From Ixodes scapularis (lineage: Eukaryota; Arthropoda; Arachnida; Ixodida; Ixodidae): a stretch of 64,000 nucleotides of DNA. Both the position numbers and the translations under genes were made by a program. How positions within the stretch are numbered: position 1 is the first letter of the stretch; each line of letters starts with the position of its first letter. Location: the NCBI RefSeq assembly GCF_016920785.2, contig NW_024609846.1, forward strand, positions 105,452,831 through 105,516,830. The letters are read 5' to 3'. Under the pieces are notes generated by a model, which saw nothing but the letters and a program-made list of their open reading frames with translations, did not search any database and was not told the DNA's origin. Shown one piece after another: positions 54,501 through 63,962 of this stretch.

Positions 54501-57500
54501 TTTTTGTCCTCCGTACTTTTGGCGCTGTTTCGCTCTTCGTAATGTTCGCAACGTGATTGGCAATACACGATGTCGGCCAAAAATAAGGTCCATAAAGACA
54601 GTAGCGTTTTCATGCGTTTGACTGCGTTGCGGCGACAAAAAGGGCCGCGAGTCACCGGGTCATCCGTGCTTCGAGAGAAGCGTAGCAACCAATTCAAGGA
54701 GTATAGCTTGGTAAGAGGCGAACGAAGCACGAATGTTCTGGTCTGTGGTCTATGGTTACTCGCAGACGCCACGCGGTACAAGGCGGTAGAACCGTAAAGG
54801 TGGGAAGCTTCTGGAGGCGGGCCACCAGAGGTGAATCCAGGGGAGACTTCCGGTTTGGAGGGACACGCCCCGAACGATGACCAGAAACGAAAAAAACCAA
54901 AAGACGCCATTGGACAGAAAGGACACCCCCGTGGGCGTTCCTACAAACCGCGACCTCTACTTTTGGCTTCGCTTGGTGCTTTCTCATTTGGCTGGCTTGA
55001 CCGGTACGCCTGGTTTCGCCGGTATGTCGCCTCCTTTTCCTACTTCCATCGGTAGGACGCTCTGAAACCACAAAGCGCCACTACGGCTCACCGCGCCACG
55101 CTAAATTCTACCGAAACGGACGGTTCACTGTTGACGTCATTATTGATTTTATACGAAATAAGAAGCTTCATAGAGAAGAAAGGTAAAAAACACAGGCGAG
55201 CTGGTGAATGGTATCCATAATAACCCTGAGACGAAGGAAAAATAAAAAAAAAAAACGGACAGTACAACGAAGTCTTCGTCGTACTGTCCGTTTTTTTTTA
55301 TTTTTCCTTCGTCTCAGGGTTATTCTGGATAAGCTTCATAGAACTGTATAAAAGGATTGAGTATATGATCAGGTTCTCAAAAAGCTGGAAAACAGCCTTT
55401 TCTAAAAAAAATTTAAAAAATCGTCTTCATGGTTTTTTAGGTATACTATCTGTTTTCTATAAAAGTTCAAAATTAATACATTTTTAAAATGTTTTTAAAT
55501 CAATTTTTAGATAGTGGCTCGTAATCGCAGCGTACATCCAGCCCCGGACAATATGAACTGAAACACCTGATTCGGACTATCTCTACGCATACAGTTCCCG
55601 CAAGCTTTATTATATCTCAAATTGTCAGAGTTCAAATATTGAGACAATAAAAGGAAACTGGAGCCTTTCTGTATTCGATGAAAAACACTCAAATCGTCTT
55701 CATTTGGTCTCCAGCATCACGAATATTTAGATTTTTTTTTTTTTTTTTTAATTTCGTGCACGGAGACTGCAGGAAATCATTTTCAAAGTATCGTAATATG
55801 ACGTCCTCCCTCCTTCCCGGAGCGGGACGTCCTATTAGGAGTTTTCGAAATCTCCGCTCTGGCGCATCTTCAGCGCCTATCAAAGATATGCACGCGCAAT
55901 CTCGCTATTTTCAAAAAGGTAAAAAAAAATATGTCACGATGGCGTCAGTATGGGGGAATATACCTGGTAGCTTGGAATTGCACGCGTTACCCACACGAGC
56001 GCCACGCGCTCGGCGGCCGAAAGATCTGTGAATGACGTAACAACCGGTCGGAGGTTTTTCACGTTTTCTCGCGTTTAGCTACACCGAGAAAACGATTATT
56101 AAATTCGGATTCACGGGATAAAAAATACTCTAAAATTTACCTCTACCATTTTTTTTTCTTAGAATTTCTTTAGCTACTTTTTTTTTTTTTTGCGTTTCAA
56201 TTCATGTTTGAACCACAACTTCTTTGAAAACTGACAGATGAGCCAAAGAAGCATGGAGGGCTTGTTTCAGCTCATATTGCCCGCCGTAGTACATGAGCAC
56301 GGACTTCACGGCATGGCGGTTTACGGTGGCGCCCTTAAGTATCTCCAGACCGCCGTGGCAACAGTGCATACCCAGAATTACTGTATTATACGTGCTTTCT
56401 CAAGAGAATGCTATCCTTCCTGAGTAGAAAAGAAAGGCATGCCCGAGAACAGCAATAATACATTTGTTGTATTGGCTAACATAATTTATTAAAAAACACA
56501 TGTTAGTAGTGCAAAACTATCGATAACAATATCGATGGTATCAATCGTCGGCAGAAATCTGACTATCGATAGTAAAAAACGATCGATAGTACTATCGATT
56601 GTCGACTATTGAAAAACTATCGATAATTCTATCGATAGTCGACTATCGAAAAACTATCGATAGTAGTATTGATAATCGACTATCGAAAAACTATCGATAG
56701 TACCGTCGATAATCGACTACCGAAAAACTATAGTCGGCTATCGAAAAGCTATGGATGCACTATCGATAGTCGACTATCGTAAAGCTATCGATAGTACTGT
56801 CGACGGTTTACTATCGATAGTTTTGCGACATTAGCAGTTTGCGTCGATCCCTCTTCTCTTTTTCTCGCTTTAATTTTTCAAATGAGACACCAACTAGCCC
56901 AAGCACTTACTCGTTCCTTACTGCAGACAAAGCGTATTGTTGTTTCTTCTTCAAGAAAACACTATGTGTACTGGAAATTGCAGTGAATAAATAAATACGA
57001 CTGTTTATCTTATACACTAAACACATTTTGAGTTGCATCTGCCACTAAGACTAATCGCTGGTGATTTTGTTTTGTGTGTGTTCAGCGCAACCAAAGAACA
57101 GGCCCGCGATCATAGCCCTGCACCGTGATTTGTTTCCACGATATCTCTCGCAAACTTAATTGCCCCCTAAAGCAGCATGCTCGCGCCCGTTCCTCTCAGA
57201 GGGCTGCACGGAACTAAGTAGTGAGATTGGGTACCAGCAAGCACGTGGTTTATAAAGAGGTTTGTGTCGTTATTGTCTATGCGTTTACTTAGGTGCATCA
57301 TGTACATTCTAGTAAGTAACGGCTTTAAAAAAACGCGGCTGAACAAAAAATTGTTGTGTTTGCGGTTTTGGCTTTGTTTGTTTTTTGCATTCTTATCGGC
57401 TAATGCCGTGATGTAATTGGCTTCAATGTGACGATAATAAGGTGTTGGGACATCCATTCGCCCTGCGTTATGTAAGCTGTCAAAAACTACAAAACAGCAC

Positions 57501-60500
57501 AAAAAGAAAAAGAAAAACCAGGACAACTTACGTGGAAAAAGTTTTCAATTAAGTAATAGGTGGCGTAGAGGCCCATCCCGATGTTGCGAACCACAATGCC
57601 GCCGAAGCAGAACTCCATGAGTTTAATGTTGTCCTGAAAATGTGGCGCACACGTGAAAACAAGTTAAATGACATTACTCTTCCAAACGCCGCGTCGATGT
57701 ACAAGTATAATGAAGAGCGAAGGAATATTGACATGAATGTTTGTGCTCCCAAGACAAGGAGAAAGAAAAAGAGGAGAACACGTTTTGGCAAGGGCACGCT
57801 TGAGATACCAAGGAGTTTTATTAGATGAATTAATGGATAATGCTCTATTTTCTTCTTTCTATTTAAGAAAGATGGCAAATAGGGCAAAAAGCAGCTACGA
57901 GAGCAACCTGACGGGGCTCTCGCTCCAAAGTGGTAGATTTCAAGGATCACCAGCCCACGCACTGCTACTACGGAAACCCAGAGTGAAGAAAAACCGGCGA
58001 CGGCAGAGCGGCAACTGTGCACGCGAGTGCAATGGCGCCACAAGGGCCCGGGGGGGGGGGGGGGGGGGGGGGGGCAGACCGCCTTGTGTGCAACGCTTAG
58101 GGGGATGCAGCTCTGAAGTGAACGGGGAAAGAGGGGTTTCGGGGGAGTCGCGGCGGGCTACTGCCCCGGGTGCCGCTGACCATGATGACGCCACTGCCCC
58201 AGCATTCCACCTCGCCGCGGCGCAACACCACCTTGATAACAAAGCCGCAGTGCTGAATGAGATGGCGTCATGAGAGGAGGCCAATGCTGGGCCCAGATTG
58301 GACAAGACGATTACGGCAACGTTCGGCTCAAAGTTTAAACTTGACTCGAAGCCAAGCGTTGACGCGGCACTCGCTTCCAATCTATGTCCAGGGTTGGCTT
58401 TCTCTAATGACGCGATCTCATTCAGCACTAAGGCTTTGTTATCTAGGGGGTGCTGAGCGGCGCCTCCTCCCATCTGGATCCGCGCCAGCTGTGCGCCTGA
58501 CTTCGACGATAACGAAAGGGCTCGTTTTGATTGACGAAAACCCGGCGGTGTCTGTCAGTTTATCAGTTACGGAGAAAGAAGGAGGAGGAGGGTGAGAGAT
58601 TGACGCGTGCTGACGTCAGCGCTTCGGACCATTGGGAGCGTCGTACGCGTCGTCCTCTCCCTCCCCTTCTCCCTCTCTCCCTGTAGCTGACAAACGAAAG
58701 GCACCGCCGGGTTTTCGTAAAAACGAGCGTTTTAATGCTAACACATTAAAAACAAGGGTTGTAGTTACGAATAGGCTTGAGAAATGCACGTCATGGCTCA
58801 TTACGTTCCCACATCCTGTTTTGTGATTCGTTCCTCGATGTTCTAATCGGCTGAACCTGCAGTTTCATTGGCAACGGAGTGATCAGAAGTTGCTTGGGGA
58901 ACGCCACGCCCGGCCTTTCTCGAGCTCCTAGTTACTGCGTATAAACGACGTGAAGTGACAGACGCAGAGGATATTCCTCACTTTAACAACGTCATATATG
59001 GCGTTTTCTTTTATTCTTTATAAGGAGTAAAAAAATACTAAACACTTTATCAGACGGCCTCTTAATCACATATGTGACTCGGATGCAAGAAGCACACGAA
59101 TGCCTATAGCTGTCGGGTTCAAATCGTGGCCAATGTATGTCCCCAGTCATGGTAGAGGCTCGTTGCGGTGTAGGCGTCGTGTAAAAAAATTGTGGGCGCG
59201 CGTCATATTTCCTTAGGTCATCTAAGATAATCAGAACCGTTTCGTTGACTTTGTTGGTCCCGAAGCACATAAGCCTCCAGCGTATTTATTATTATTATTA
59301 TTTTTTTGCCACATACCCCAACTTGAGCACTCATCCAGGTGATTATAAGCATAAGGTGGACGAATCGGAGGAAAACACCCACTCCTTTGGTGATCCAGAC
59401 GTACGGACGCCCTGAAATTTAAACCATTCTGTTAACGCCACATCCACACCTTTCGCTCTAAACTTCGGCCTTGCTAAGGGCTAAAGCCCTACCATCTAGA
59501 AGACAAGGCCTGGTCATTACGTCATCGTTAGTGAATTCGGCCGTCTCCTATAGCAATGCGCTCTTTATGGAACGCTGCAAGACGAGCTCGCGGCGACGCG
59601 GACGTGAGCTAGGCCGTGTTGCGGGAACCGACTTGTTATGACATTAGAAATGGGAAGGCGCAGGGTGCCTTTAACGATTTCCTTTCTCGACATGCGATCT
59701 TACTCTGGCTGCCCAAGCCCTCTTGAGTTTTCTGCTGAAACTTAGTCCGGCGAACGTTGAGCACAATGAAATCTTCTTCGGTCCTAAATGACCTTGTCCA
59801 TATTGCTGGGCGTTCTTCGTATTTTATTACACCCTAAAAAAAATACTAGCCCAGGAAAGTACTGCCGATTGTACTTTCTTCATCTTTAAAGCTCAGCGTG
59901 TTAGCGCTTTCCAAATTTTCTGCAGCTCCAGAGTGATGTCGCTGTGTCCGGATTAGCGCATGACTTAGCTGGCACTAGCGCCCTGCCAGTTATATTTTTT
60001 TTCTTTTTTTACAAATATCAGCTCTGCACGCCAGTAGTATCTATGGAAATACCGGTGAGCTAAACGAAGCAAAGGGGTTTAGCTCATGGCAAATTCACCT
60101 GGTCGTTTTGGAGTGCGCCGGAATCGGTAGACCAGATCCGAGGTGGAGCACGCGATGCGAACATAGTCGCTCCGCCTCCGTATCCCCAGTGGAACCTGAC
60201 CACCCATCCGGGATCGGCGGATTCCTTCCCGCCATTCCCCTTCCCAAGAATTCTCTTCCCGCGGTCCCGGATCTCGAAGCCGATGTTTTCGAAATTGTGG
60301 CGCTACGAACACGTGTTCAACGCACGAGTAAGGTTAATCATGCTGTTAGCGATGCTTGTTGATAAACGATGTGCATCAGCGTGGCCCACTTGCCCCTTCA
60401 TTAGAATACTTGTGAGCGGTGTCCAAGTGCGTATAAACTCTAAACCTCTACTGCGAAGGTCGAAAAAGGCAGTCGAATTCATGCGGGACATACAAACAAT

Positions 60501-62893
60501 CCACGTCGTCGCTGTTATTCGAGTCGCCGCTGCTGGACGAGCTGCTCGAGCAACTTGACGACGAACTTTCATCAAACAGGAGCATCAGTAAAGCGGGCGG
60601 TACTTCGCGAGCGACCATTACGAATTCTTCTGATGCGAGATGCCCCGCGAGACAGGAAGCCACGTGTTCGCACCGAGGGGCTGGCTTCCGGTCCAATCCG
60701 CCGAAATCGGCGGAGCGGCTTTTCCCGGATCCCGATCGAGATCTGGAGTGGGAACTGACCCAAAACGACAGGTGGAACACGTCCGCCTTGATCCCTATCG
60801 CCCAGTGAAATAGGCGCGCTCCAGAAAAGTCGATCACGGCGCGCACCAAAACGCCCAGTGACATTCGCCGCCAGACTGTCTTCGGGTTTTCCTCCGTGCC
60901 AAGATCAGCGTGTGAAATCGCTCTTGAGGTTTAATTGGCATAGGAGGAAGCCGCAACCCTTTGAAACTTTTGTATAGTAAATCCTGCTTTCAAGCGCGTC
61001 AAAATTTTTTTTTTTTATCTTTTTTTGGCATCTGCGATTTGTCTGCATTCTTTAGACACATATTTTGCGTTTGTTTATTACTTTTAGGAGGCCAGGCGCA
61101 CAAAAGGGGGACTTCGATGTACCATGAAAGACATTACGTTGCAAAATGGGTTGATTTTTAGCCTAATGGGTGTCTCGGGTGAACATATTATTCGCGCAGG
61201 ATTTAAATGAATATTATAAGCTGACAAAAAATCAACCCCCCCCCCCCCCCCCCCCCCCCCCCCATCTCCTTTTCCCTGCTCGGATTGCATTTGTTATTGC
61301 AAATTGAGCAGGAGTTCCTGATTTTCGATAGATAACAAAAACAAACGATTGACTCTATGAGAAAGAGGGTACCTGTCGCATTTGGTCCTTTCCGGTTTCG
61401 TCTTTCGCATTCCAACCCTCCTCATTTGGGCCCGTTCTCGTTTCGCCCTTTTCACCTGGCCCTTTTCAAAACAGCCATTCTCAAAAATATCTCGCTTTGA
61501 CCCGTCGCGCTTGACTCTTTCCATACCAAAATCGTTTTTTAGGGTAATATTAATACATTGATATAATTTGCGTGTCTATGTGCCACACTACAGGCATACT
61601 CTCTCTGCTAGGGATTTTAGCAGAGCGTTCAGGTCGTCGTGAAAAGCTACTAGCTGACAATAAAACAGGCCAACTATTATCGCAGCCAGATCATATTCCA
61701 AAATGTCACGTTGTTTGAGGTCTCTCGACTTGGGACAATGCCACCACTTCTATAAAGCAGTGGTTCTCAAATGGGGGTCTGCGAAGGCATCTTAGGGGTC
61801 TCTGTGAAGCCCTGTCCCATCGGTCAGGCATGGCAATATTAGTTGTCTTTCTTCACGTTGAGAAGAAACGTTCCAATTTTCGGGATAGTACTCTCGTGTG
61901 TATGTCAATAAGATAAGTCTACTTTAAACTAGCAATTAGTTATATATCCATTTATTAAATCATTATCATGATAACCTATACCTTTCTATTCCCCTCACCC
62001 CGAACGGGGTCCTCCATCATCTCCGCCTTTCTACAAGGCGTCCGTGAAACGTTAATGGTTAAGAACTATTGCTATTATGTATGCTATTTCTGTTCGAAGA
62101 AAGTTCCCAAATTAAATTTTCATCGCTTTTTTTTCTTGTTTGCTTAAAGGAAGGGAAGCAGGCCTCAATGTACGATTCTCAGTGCGTACCTTTAAACATA
62201 ATATATATCTGATGGTATGTTGGGGGCCCAAGCAAGGTGAGGCTCATCAACAAAGCCGCGAAGGCATAACGACGTTAGAAGCAAGCCGAACTAGTGCCAT
62301 TCGGTCGTAGCGCGAACGGGCGAAATGCGAATGGGTCCAGTTGCGAAAAACACGATTCGGATACTATGAGAATGTTCAAACGAGAAGGACCAAATGAGAA
62401 TGGGTCGAAATGTGCAGGGTTCAAACGCGAATGGGACGTTTTGAGATACACCCAGGGAAGAGTGGGGAGAAATGGAAGGGTGGAAGGATTGGGGGCAGTC
62501 AATATATTTATTCAATTAATATTACTAAAACGTTGATGAACTGCTCGATTGATGGCGACATTGGTAGTGGTACTTCCAACTATAATGCCCTACCAGCCTG
62601 GCGTGGTGTATAGGTATGCCCACCGTTTGAGTCGGTGGTGGTCGTCATCTCGGTACTTAGAAGTAGCACACATTCTTTTTACCTCAGCGTTTTTAAGTTT
62701 TCATTATAACCACGCGCTGGAATTAACTAGGATTGTATAGTCGCTGTCCATGCTATAGACATCATCTGTGTCATCATTAGAGTTGCTAAAATCTTGAAAA
62801 TATGAGCTATTATTACTTACTGTGGATCTCTGTGAGACCTACAGAAATGTACATGATCATCACCTCGCAAGCCAACGTCATACCTGTCAGCAC
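45407..62893 (-). CDS. Gene 1: small four-pass membrane protein (first exon beyond window)
   Basis: Five minus-strand exons: 62821-62893, 59317-59411, 57532-57633, 51885-51935 and 45407-45517. They join in frame (phases 1, 0, 0, 0) to give about 143 residues and a stop. Adding an N-terminal exon like that of gene 2 gives about 160 residues. Four hydrophobic segments, one per internal exon, and a short hydrophilic C-terminal tail (VGLSNPDNTRTEVDSQ) suggest a four-pass membrane protein. I do not recognise the family. Gene 2 downstream is a paralogue in the same orientation with identical internal exon lengths. The splice sites are good (CAG or TAG acceptors; GTAAGT, GTATGT, GTAAGT and GTGAGT donors). 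Confidence 0.82.
45518..46287. other. No gene recognised (gene 1 intron)
   Basis: Intron sequence upstream of the last exon. I see no further exon or element with clear ends. Confidence 0.4.
46292..46929. mobile_element. TTAA-flanked MITE (piggyBac-like)
   Basis: TTAA at 46288-46291 and 46930-46933 flanks inverted ends AGGGATACTACAAGAAAATTT and AAATTTTGTTGAAGTATCCCT. The TTAA duplication is the piggyBac signature. The 107-residue frame inside (46493-46816) is not a recognisable transposase. Confidence 0.75.
46934..48301. other. No gene; MITE-like palindrome at 47938-48071
   Basis: TTTAAGCTGAGACCTAAGCC at 47937 and its inverted partner GGCAGTGTCTCAGCTTAAGG at 48053 bound a 135-bp foldback. 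A-runs lie at 47527-47544 and 47559-47571. No coding sequence is recognised. Confidence 0.55.
48302..48486 (+). repeat. 5' LTR of deleted Gypsy element
   Basis: 185 bp, paired with 50119-50303. AATTGGTGACCCGAAACC, the primer site, follows at 48487. Confidence 0.9.
48553..49203 (+). CDS. gag: Gag of deleted Gypsy element (truncated before zinc knuckle)
   Basis: A 216-residue frame with VKLPEFWTRDSELWFIIIES, then YDYVVAALPQSIASIVRDVL, then EQRRIQQLLTTEELGDRKPS, LLRRMHQLLGDRAESLDASI and FKELFLQRLPQQVRMIL. This is the capsid-like gag of mag/CsRn1-type Gypsy elements. The usual C-terminal zinc knuckle is missing, removed by the deletion. A TAA at 49201-49203 separates it from the integrase frame, which is in the same phase. 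Confidence 0.88.
   Translation: MSPPATESTSTGDQISPPSIATVKLPEFWTRDSELWFIIIESIFRKNRITTQLSKYDYVVAALPQSIASIVRDVLRAPPADNPYEKLKMELTRRTTESEQRRIQQLLTTEELGDRKPSDLLRRMHQLLGDRAESLDASIFKELFLQRLPQQVRMILSTLSEPLETLAQMADKIMDVSALGISAVSQKPPAAGQSSGAHSLEEKFSQLLQSNKRLSE
49204..50265 (+). CDS. pol: Integrase core fused close behind gag (pol remnant)
   Basis: Starts within the integrase catalytic core at NNVHLDIVGPLPPS (first Asp), with VDRFTRWPEAMPM, ATITTDRGRQFES (second Asp), TTAYHPYSNGLVERFHRQMK (Glu), WTEVLPMVLLGIRTAVRDEL and a C-terminal domain with CPYDGPYAVLQ. All three catalytic acidic residues are present. The N-terminal HHCC zinc finger and all upstream pol domains are deleted; the junction lies at about 49204-49255. 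A Met at 49225 could start translation, or the gag TAA could be read through. Confidence 0.87.
   Translation, partial: VDPLAKNLRDLRARFNNVHLDIVGPLPPSHDYRYLLTCVDRFTRWPEAMPMKDMTAETVAHTFITMWTSRFGVPATITTDRGRQFESLLFHKLSTLLGAHHIRTTAYHPYSNGLVERFHRQMKAALRAHTSINPWTEVLPMVLLGIRTAVRDELKCSSAEMVYGTTLRLPGEFFQTTEKSSDIDCENYASRLRSVLQNIQPIQTRTQSRKVIISPDLHHCSHVFVRNDTVRRPLQCPYDGPYAVLQRTDKTFTLSVNGRAEVISIDRIKPAHLTNNELQEIDATSFTSTSHTLLALHTTSLGGEPCSGSQRSAKEEKEVPARSRPLSALETAQTSRNNGTRKIGSSRLRFNLM
50104..50118 (+). promoter_or_regulatory. Polypurine tract of deleted Gypsy element
   Basis: TAGGGGGGGAACCA lies immediately before the 3' LTR. Confidence 0.65.
50119..50303 (+). repeat. 3' LTR of deleted Gypsy element
   Basis: 185 bp, one difference from the 5' LTR (CTCGAAACA versus CTCGAGACA). 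Followed by ggta at 50304-50307. Confidence 0.9.
50398..51770 (-). mobile_element. 5'-truncated CR1/L2-like LINE, minus strand
   Basis: Its RT frame is followed by a short 3' UTR with the GCCCCCAGGGC hairpin and a terminal (TAAA)n tail (50400-50420 on the plus strand as TTTA repeats). The 5' end breaks off at about 51770 within RT, as is usual for LINE insertions. It lies in the gene 1 intron. Confidence 0.88.
50505..51755 (-). CDS. LINE reverse transcriptase, 5'-truncated but otherwise open
   Basis: A 416-residue open frame: SSQHGFRKFLSCETQLLVF, then FLDFSKAFDKVSHQLLL, TSGVPQGSVLGPLLFLIYIN, LSLFADDCVIYRKI (catalytic FADD), KYLGVHITSNFSWHIHI and the thumb, ending at a normal TGA. No stops or shifts were seen. 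Without the endonuclease and the first third of RT it cannot act alone. Confidence 0.88.
   Translation of the reverse strand: MLEHIIYSHLVKYLESNSFFSSSQHGFRKFLSCETQLLVFTNDLFSLLDHGSQVDCIFLDFSKAFDKVSHQLLLFKLSKLNLDPQILTWIECFLTNRSQFVHVNDSNSSVSSVTSGVPQGSVLGPLLFLIYINDLPLCVSSSLSLFADDCVIYRKITNDSDSLLLKNDLNAVLDWCKLWSMTLNTKKCKTMKVSRRNTTPFIYHLDHVSLECVTSYKYLGVHITSNFSWHIHINHIIANANSMLGYLKRNFSLAPVSLKLILFKSLVRSKLEYAASIWDPGQTTLTSHLESVQNRGARFILNNYHRTASVSSMKSLLSLPLLSLRRKCSRLCLFYKIYNSNPILKEKLFLVPPYVSPRIDHQYKVGIPHSRTSAYHESFIPRTSPEWNHLPASLILLPSLDVFKSAVTNYFCESDP
51885..51935 (-). CDS. Gene 1 exon 5 of 6 (fourth membrane segment)
   Basis: 51 nt, phase 0-0, acceptor CTGTTTGTAG, donor GTGAGTCC. Encodes FGVRTLVIVTVLSILID. 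Same length as the gene 2 exon at 12901-12951. Numbering assumes one exon beyond the window. Confidence 0.78.
51936..52343. other. No gene recognised (gene 1 intron)
   Basis: Short A-rich tracts only. Confidence 0.4.
52344..52684 (-). mobile_element. E-box palindrome-rich element, short copy 3
   Basis: Reverse orientation. It has the tail TGAACGCCGCTTACAATTCC, then TTAGAGCGCAGCTCTTG, about seven CACGTG palindromes, GGCGACGCCGACGCCGCC, and ends AAGAGCTGCGCTCTAA. The TGACGTCA array of the longer copies is absent. Confidence 0.72.
52808..53068. mobile_element. Inverted-repeat MITE
   Basis: TATAGACGCTTTGC at the left end and GCAAAGCGTCTATA at the right end are exact inverted repeats, with diverged matching for about 40 bp further in (GCCGCCATA...). 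Confidence 0.65.
53191..53230. repeat. Perfect 16-bp hairpin
   Basis: TAAACATATGGTTCAG, an 8-nt loop, then CTGAACCATATGTTTA. Confidence 0.85.
53231..54410. other. No gene recognised (gene 1 intron)
   Basis: Several short open frames (for example 53282-53551) without motifs or paired splice sites. Confidence 0.35.
54413..54535. repeat. Foldback repeat with about 40-bp arms
   Basis: AACGCCAAAAGTACGGAGGA, then TAAAGAACGAGGAACACA, at 54410-54448 mirrors TGTGTTCCTCGTTTTTTGTC, then CTCCGTACTTTTGGCG, at 54488-54523. The loop repeats part of the arm in direct orientation. Confidence 0.8.
55213..55330. repeat. Long near-perfect hairpin, about 55-bp arms
   Basis: TAATAACCCTGAGACGAAGG, then AAAAATAAAA...ACGGACAGTACAACGAAG, is followed after a few bases by the inverse, ending CCTTCGTCTCAGGGTTATT. 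There is almost no loop. Confidence 0.9.
55331..56514. other. No gene recognised (gene 1 intron)
   Basis: Low-complexity T-runs near 55733-55749 and 56150-56191. Short frames only. Confidence 0.4.
56515..56825. repeat. TATCGATA palindrome array
   Basis: Imperfect units of 40-60 bp, of the type GAAAAACTATCGATAGTAC, then TATCGATAGTCGACTATC, repeat about seven times. By eye there are nine exact TATCGATA octamers. The array lies in the gene 1 intron between 57532 and 51935. Confidence 0.8.
57532..57633 (-). CDS. Gene 1 exon 4 of 6 (third membrane segment)
   Basis: 102 nt, phase 0-0, acceptor CATTTTCAG, donor GTAAGTTG. Encodes 34 residues including KLMEFCFGGIVVRNIGMGLY, then ATYYLIENFFH. It aligns without gaps to gene 2 exon 15683-15784. 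Confidence 0.83.
57946..58753 (-). mobile_element. Foldback repeat family A, copy 2
   Basis: The reverse complement starts TTAATG(C/T)GTTAGCATTAA and matches 1288-1848 with insertions. The internal inverted repeat is at about 58195-58270 and 58370-58445. A run of about 24 G lies at 58050-58073. The flanking element end GCCCACGCACTGCTACTACG matches copy 1. Confidence 0.65.
59317..59411 (-). CDS. Gene 1 exon 3 of 6 (second membrane segment)
   Basis: 95 nt, phase 1 in and 0 out, acceptor AAATTTCAG, donor GTATGTGG. With the split Arg it encodes RRPYVWITKGVGVFLRFVHL, then MLIITWMSAQVG. It matches gene 2 exon 17378-17472. Confidence 0.83.
59412..61204. other. No gene established (gene 1 intron); GC-rich open stretch 60080-60870
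   Basis: Between 60080 and 60870 both strands carry open frames of 80-140 codons. One minus-strand frame has a Ser-run followed by acidic residues (DESSSSSCSSSSSSSGDSNN). No family motif is recognised, and the flanking exons already join in phase without it. Confidence 0.3.
61205..62520. mobile_element. Possible inverted-repeat element with minisatellite-like ends
   Basis: Degenerate 12-14-nt units of the type CATTC(T/G)C(A/G)TTTGG.CC at 61380-61530 recur in inverted orientation at 62290-62440. Outside them, a C-run (61237-61263) faces a G-rich stretch at 62450-62500. A 314-bp hAT-like MITE sits between. The outer borders are uncertain. Confidence 0.45.
61758..62071. mobile_element. hAT-like MITE (CAGTGGTTCTCAA)
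   Basis: Left end CAGTGGTTCTCAAATGGGGG, right end GGTTAAGAACTATTG. The flanking octamers ctataaag and ctattatg match at 6 of 8 positions. CAGTGGTTCTCAA is a well-known hAT terminus. Confidence 0.7.
62821..62893 (-). CDS. Gene 1 exon 2 of 6 (first membrane segment)
   Basis: 73 nt, phase 0 in and 1 out, acceptor CTCTTGCTGCAG, donor GTAAGTAA. Encodes VLTGMTLACEVMIMYISVGL, then TEIH plus one base. It matches gene 2 exon 36156-36228. The first coding exon is expected to the right of the window. Confidence 0.82.
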
Positions 62894-63959
62894 CTGCAGC
62901 AAGAGGCAGAGAGATCGAAACACTTCGATCAGTGGCAAAGAAATCCGTTTTTGGGAGTTCGGTGTAAACGCACAATAGATAACAAAATTTAGAAATGATG
63001 GCCTGTCCGAGAAGGTGCCGCGAACTTTTTTTGCAACAGTTTTTTTTGTATACCGGTACCATTGTTAAACTCGTTACGATAGTTGTATATTTTTTTTTTT
63101 GCATTCAAAAAAGGGGACATTCTTTTTATGGCATTTTTAAGAAAGAAAGAAAAGGGTATATTCTTACACCCCTTGTCCCATATACGACCTCCCAAAACTT
63201 CCTTACGACGTACAACCCACTGACGTTGAACTGACGGTACCAACTTTCACGAGCGGCTTGCTAGCCGAGTGGTACAACGTATTAAAATAGCTAATGTACG
63301 CGTGACTGACTGCGAAGAAAGTAATCGGGGTCTTCTCGGCCCCATCGCAAAACATCAACGTTTTTTGTTGTTTTTTTGTAGTGTTTGATGCGCACTTTAT
63401 TTAGCTCCTTCAAAGTTCTATCGCACCGTTCTCAAGCCCCTCGTAAGAGTTGGAACCGTCAGTTAGACGTCAGTGCGCTGTATACGTCGAACTGAAGTTT
63501 TGGGGTGAATTATATGCGATAAGGGGTGTAAGGGCTACAACTGTTTTTTTTTTTAGAGCATACAAAATACCTATATCGACCGCGGTAGATGTTAAGTTAC
63601 GAGTATAAAGTGACAATCAGCCAACGAATTAAAAATATTTACGAATTAACCTTTGAAATAATAATTTTAGTTGGCACATTTCTATAAAGATGTGTTGCCT
63701 CTGCTGAAAGTGAGTCATAGCAGTTATTAGAATTCTTGCAACAAAAGTTTGCCTCGCGCTATTATTTGGCAACTTTTCGGCGAAATATCGAAATTAGGGG
63801 CAAAAAGAACGATGAACGTTCTAACCAGGAGGAAGTGATGTCAGCCTCCAGAGCGGGCGCGGGTAGCGAGTCCCCGCGAGCTAATAAGAATCATGTGGCA
63901 CTAGAAAAGATGCGCCCCTTACTCTGCTGTTTTCCTGCGCACAAAGCTTTCGGCTATTT
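62894..63959. other. No gene recognised (gene 1 intron)
   Basis: TAGCCGAGTGGTACAA at 63261-63276 resembles a tRNA A-box, but no B-box or cloverleaf follows, so at most it is a tRNA-derived remnant. Confidence 0.35.
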
Positions 63960-63962
63960 TTT

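Noticed and set aside
60079..60312. Possible coding exon between gene 1 exons at 62821 and 59411
   Set aside because: The flanking exons join in phase without it, the acceptor tract is poor, and gene 2 has no equivalent.
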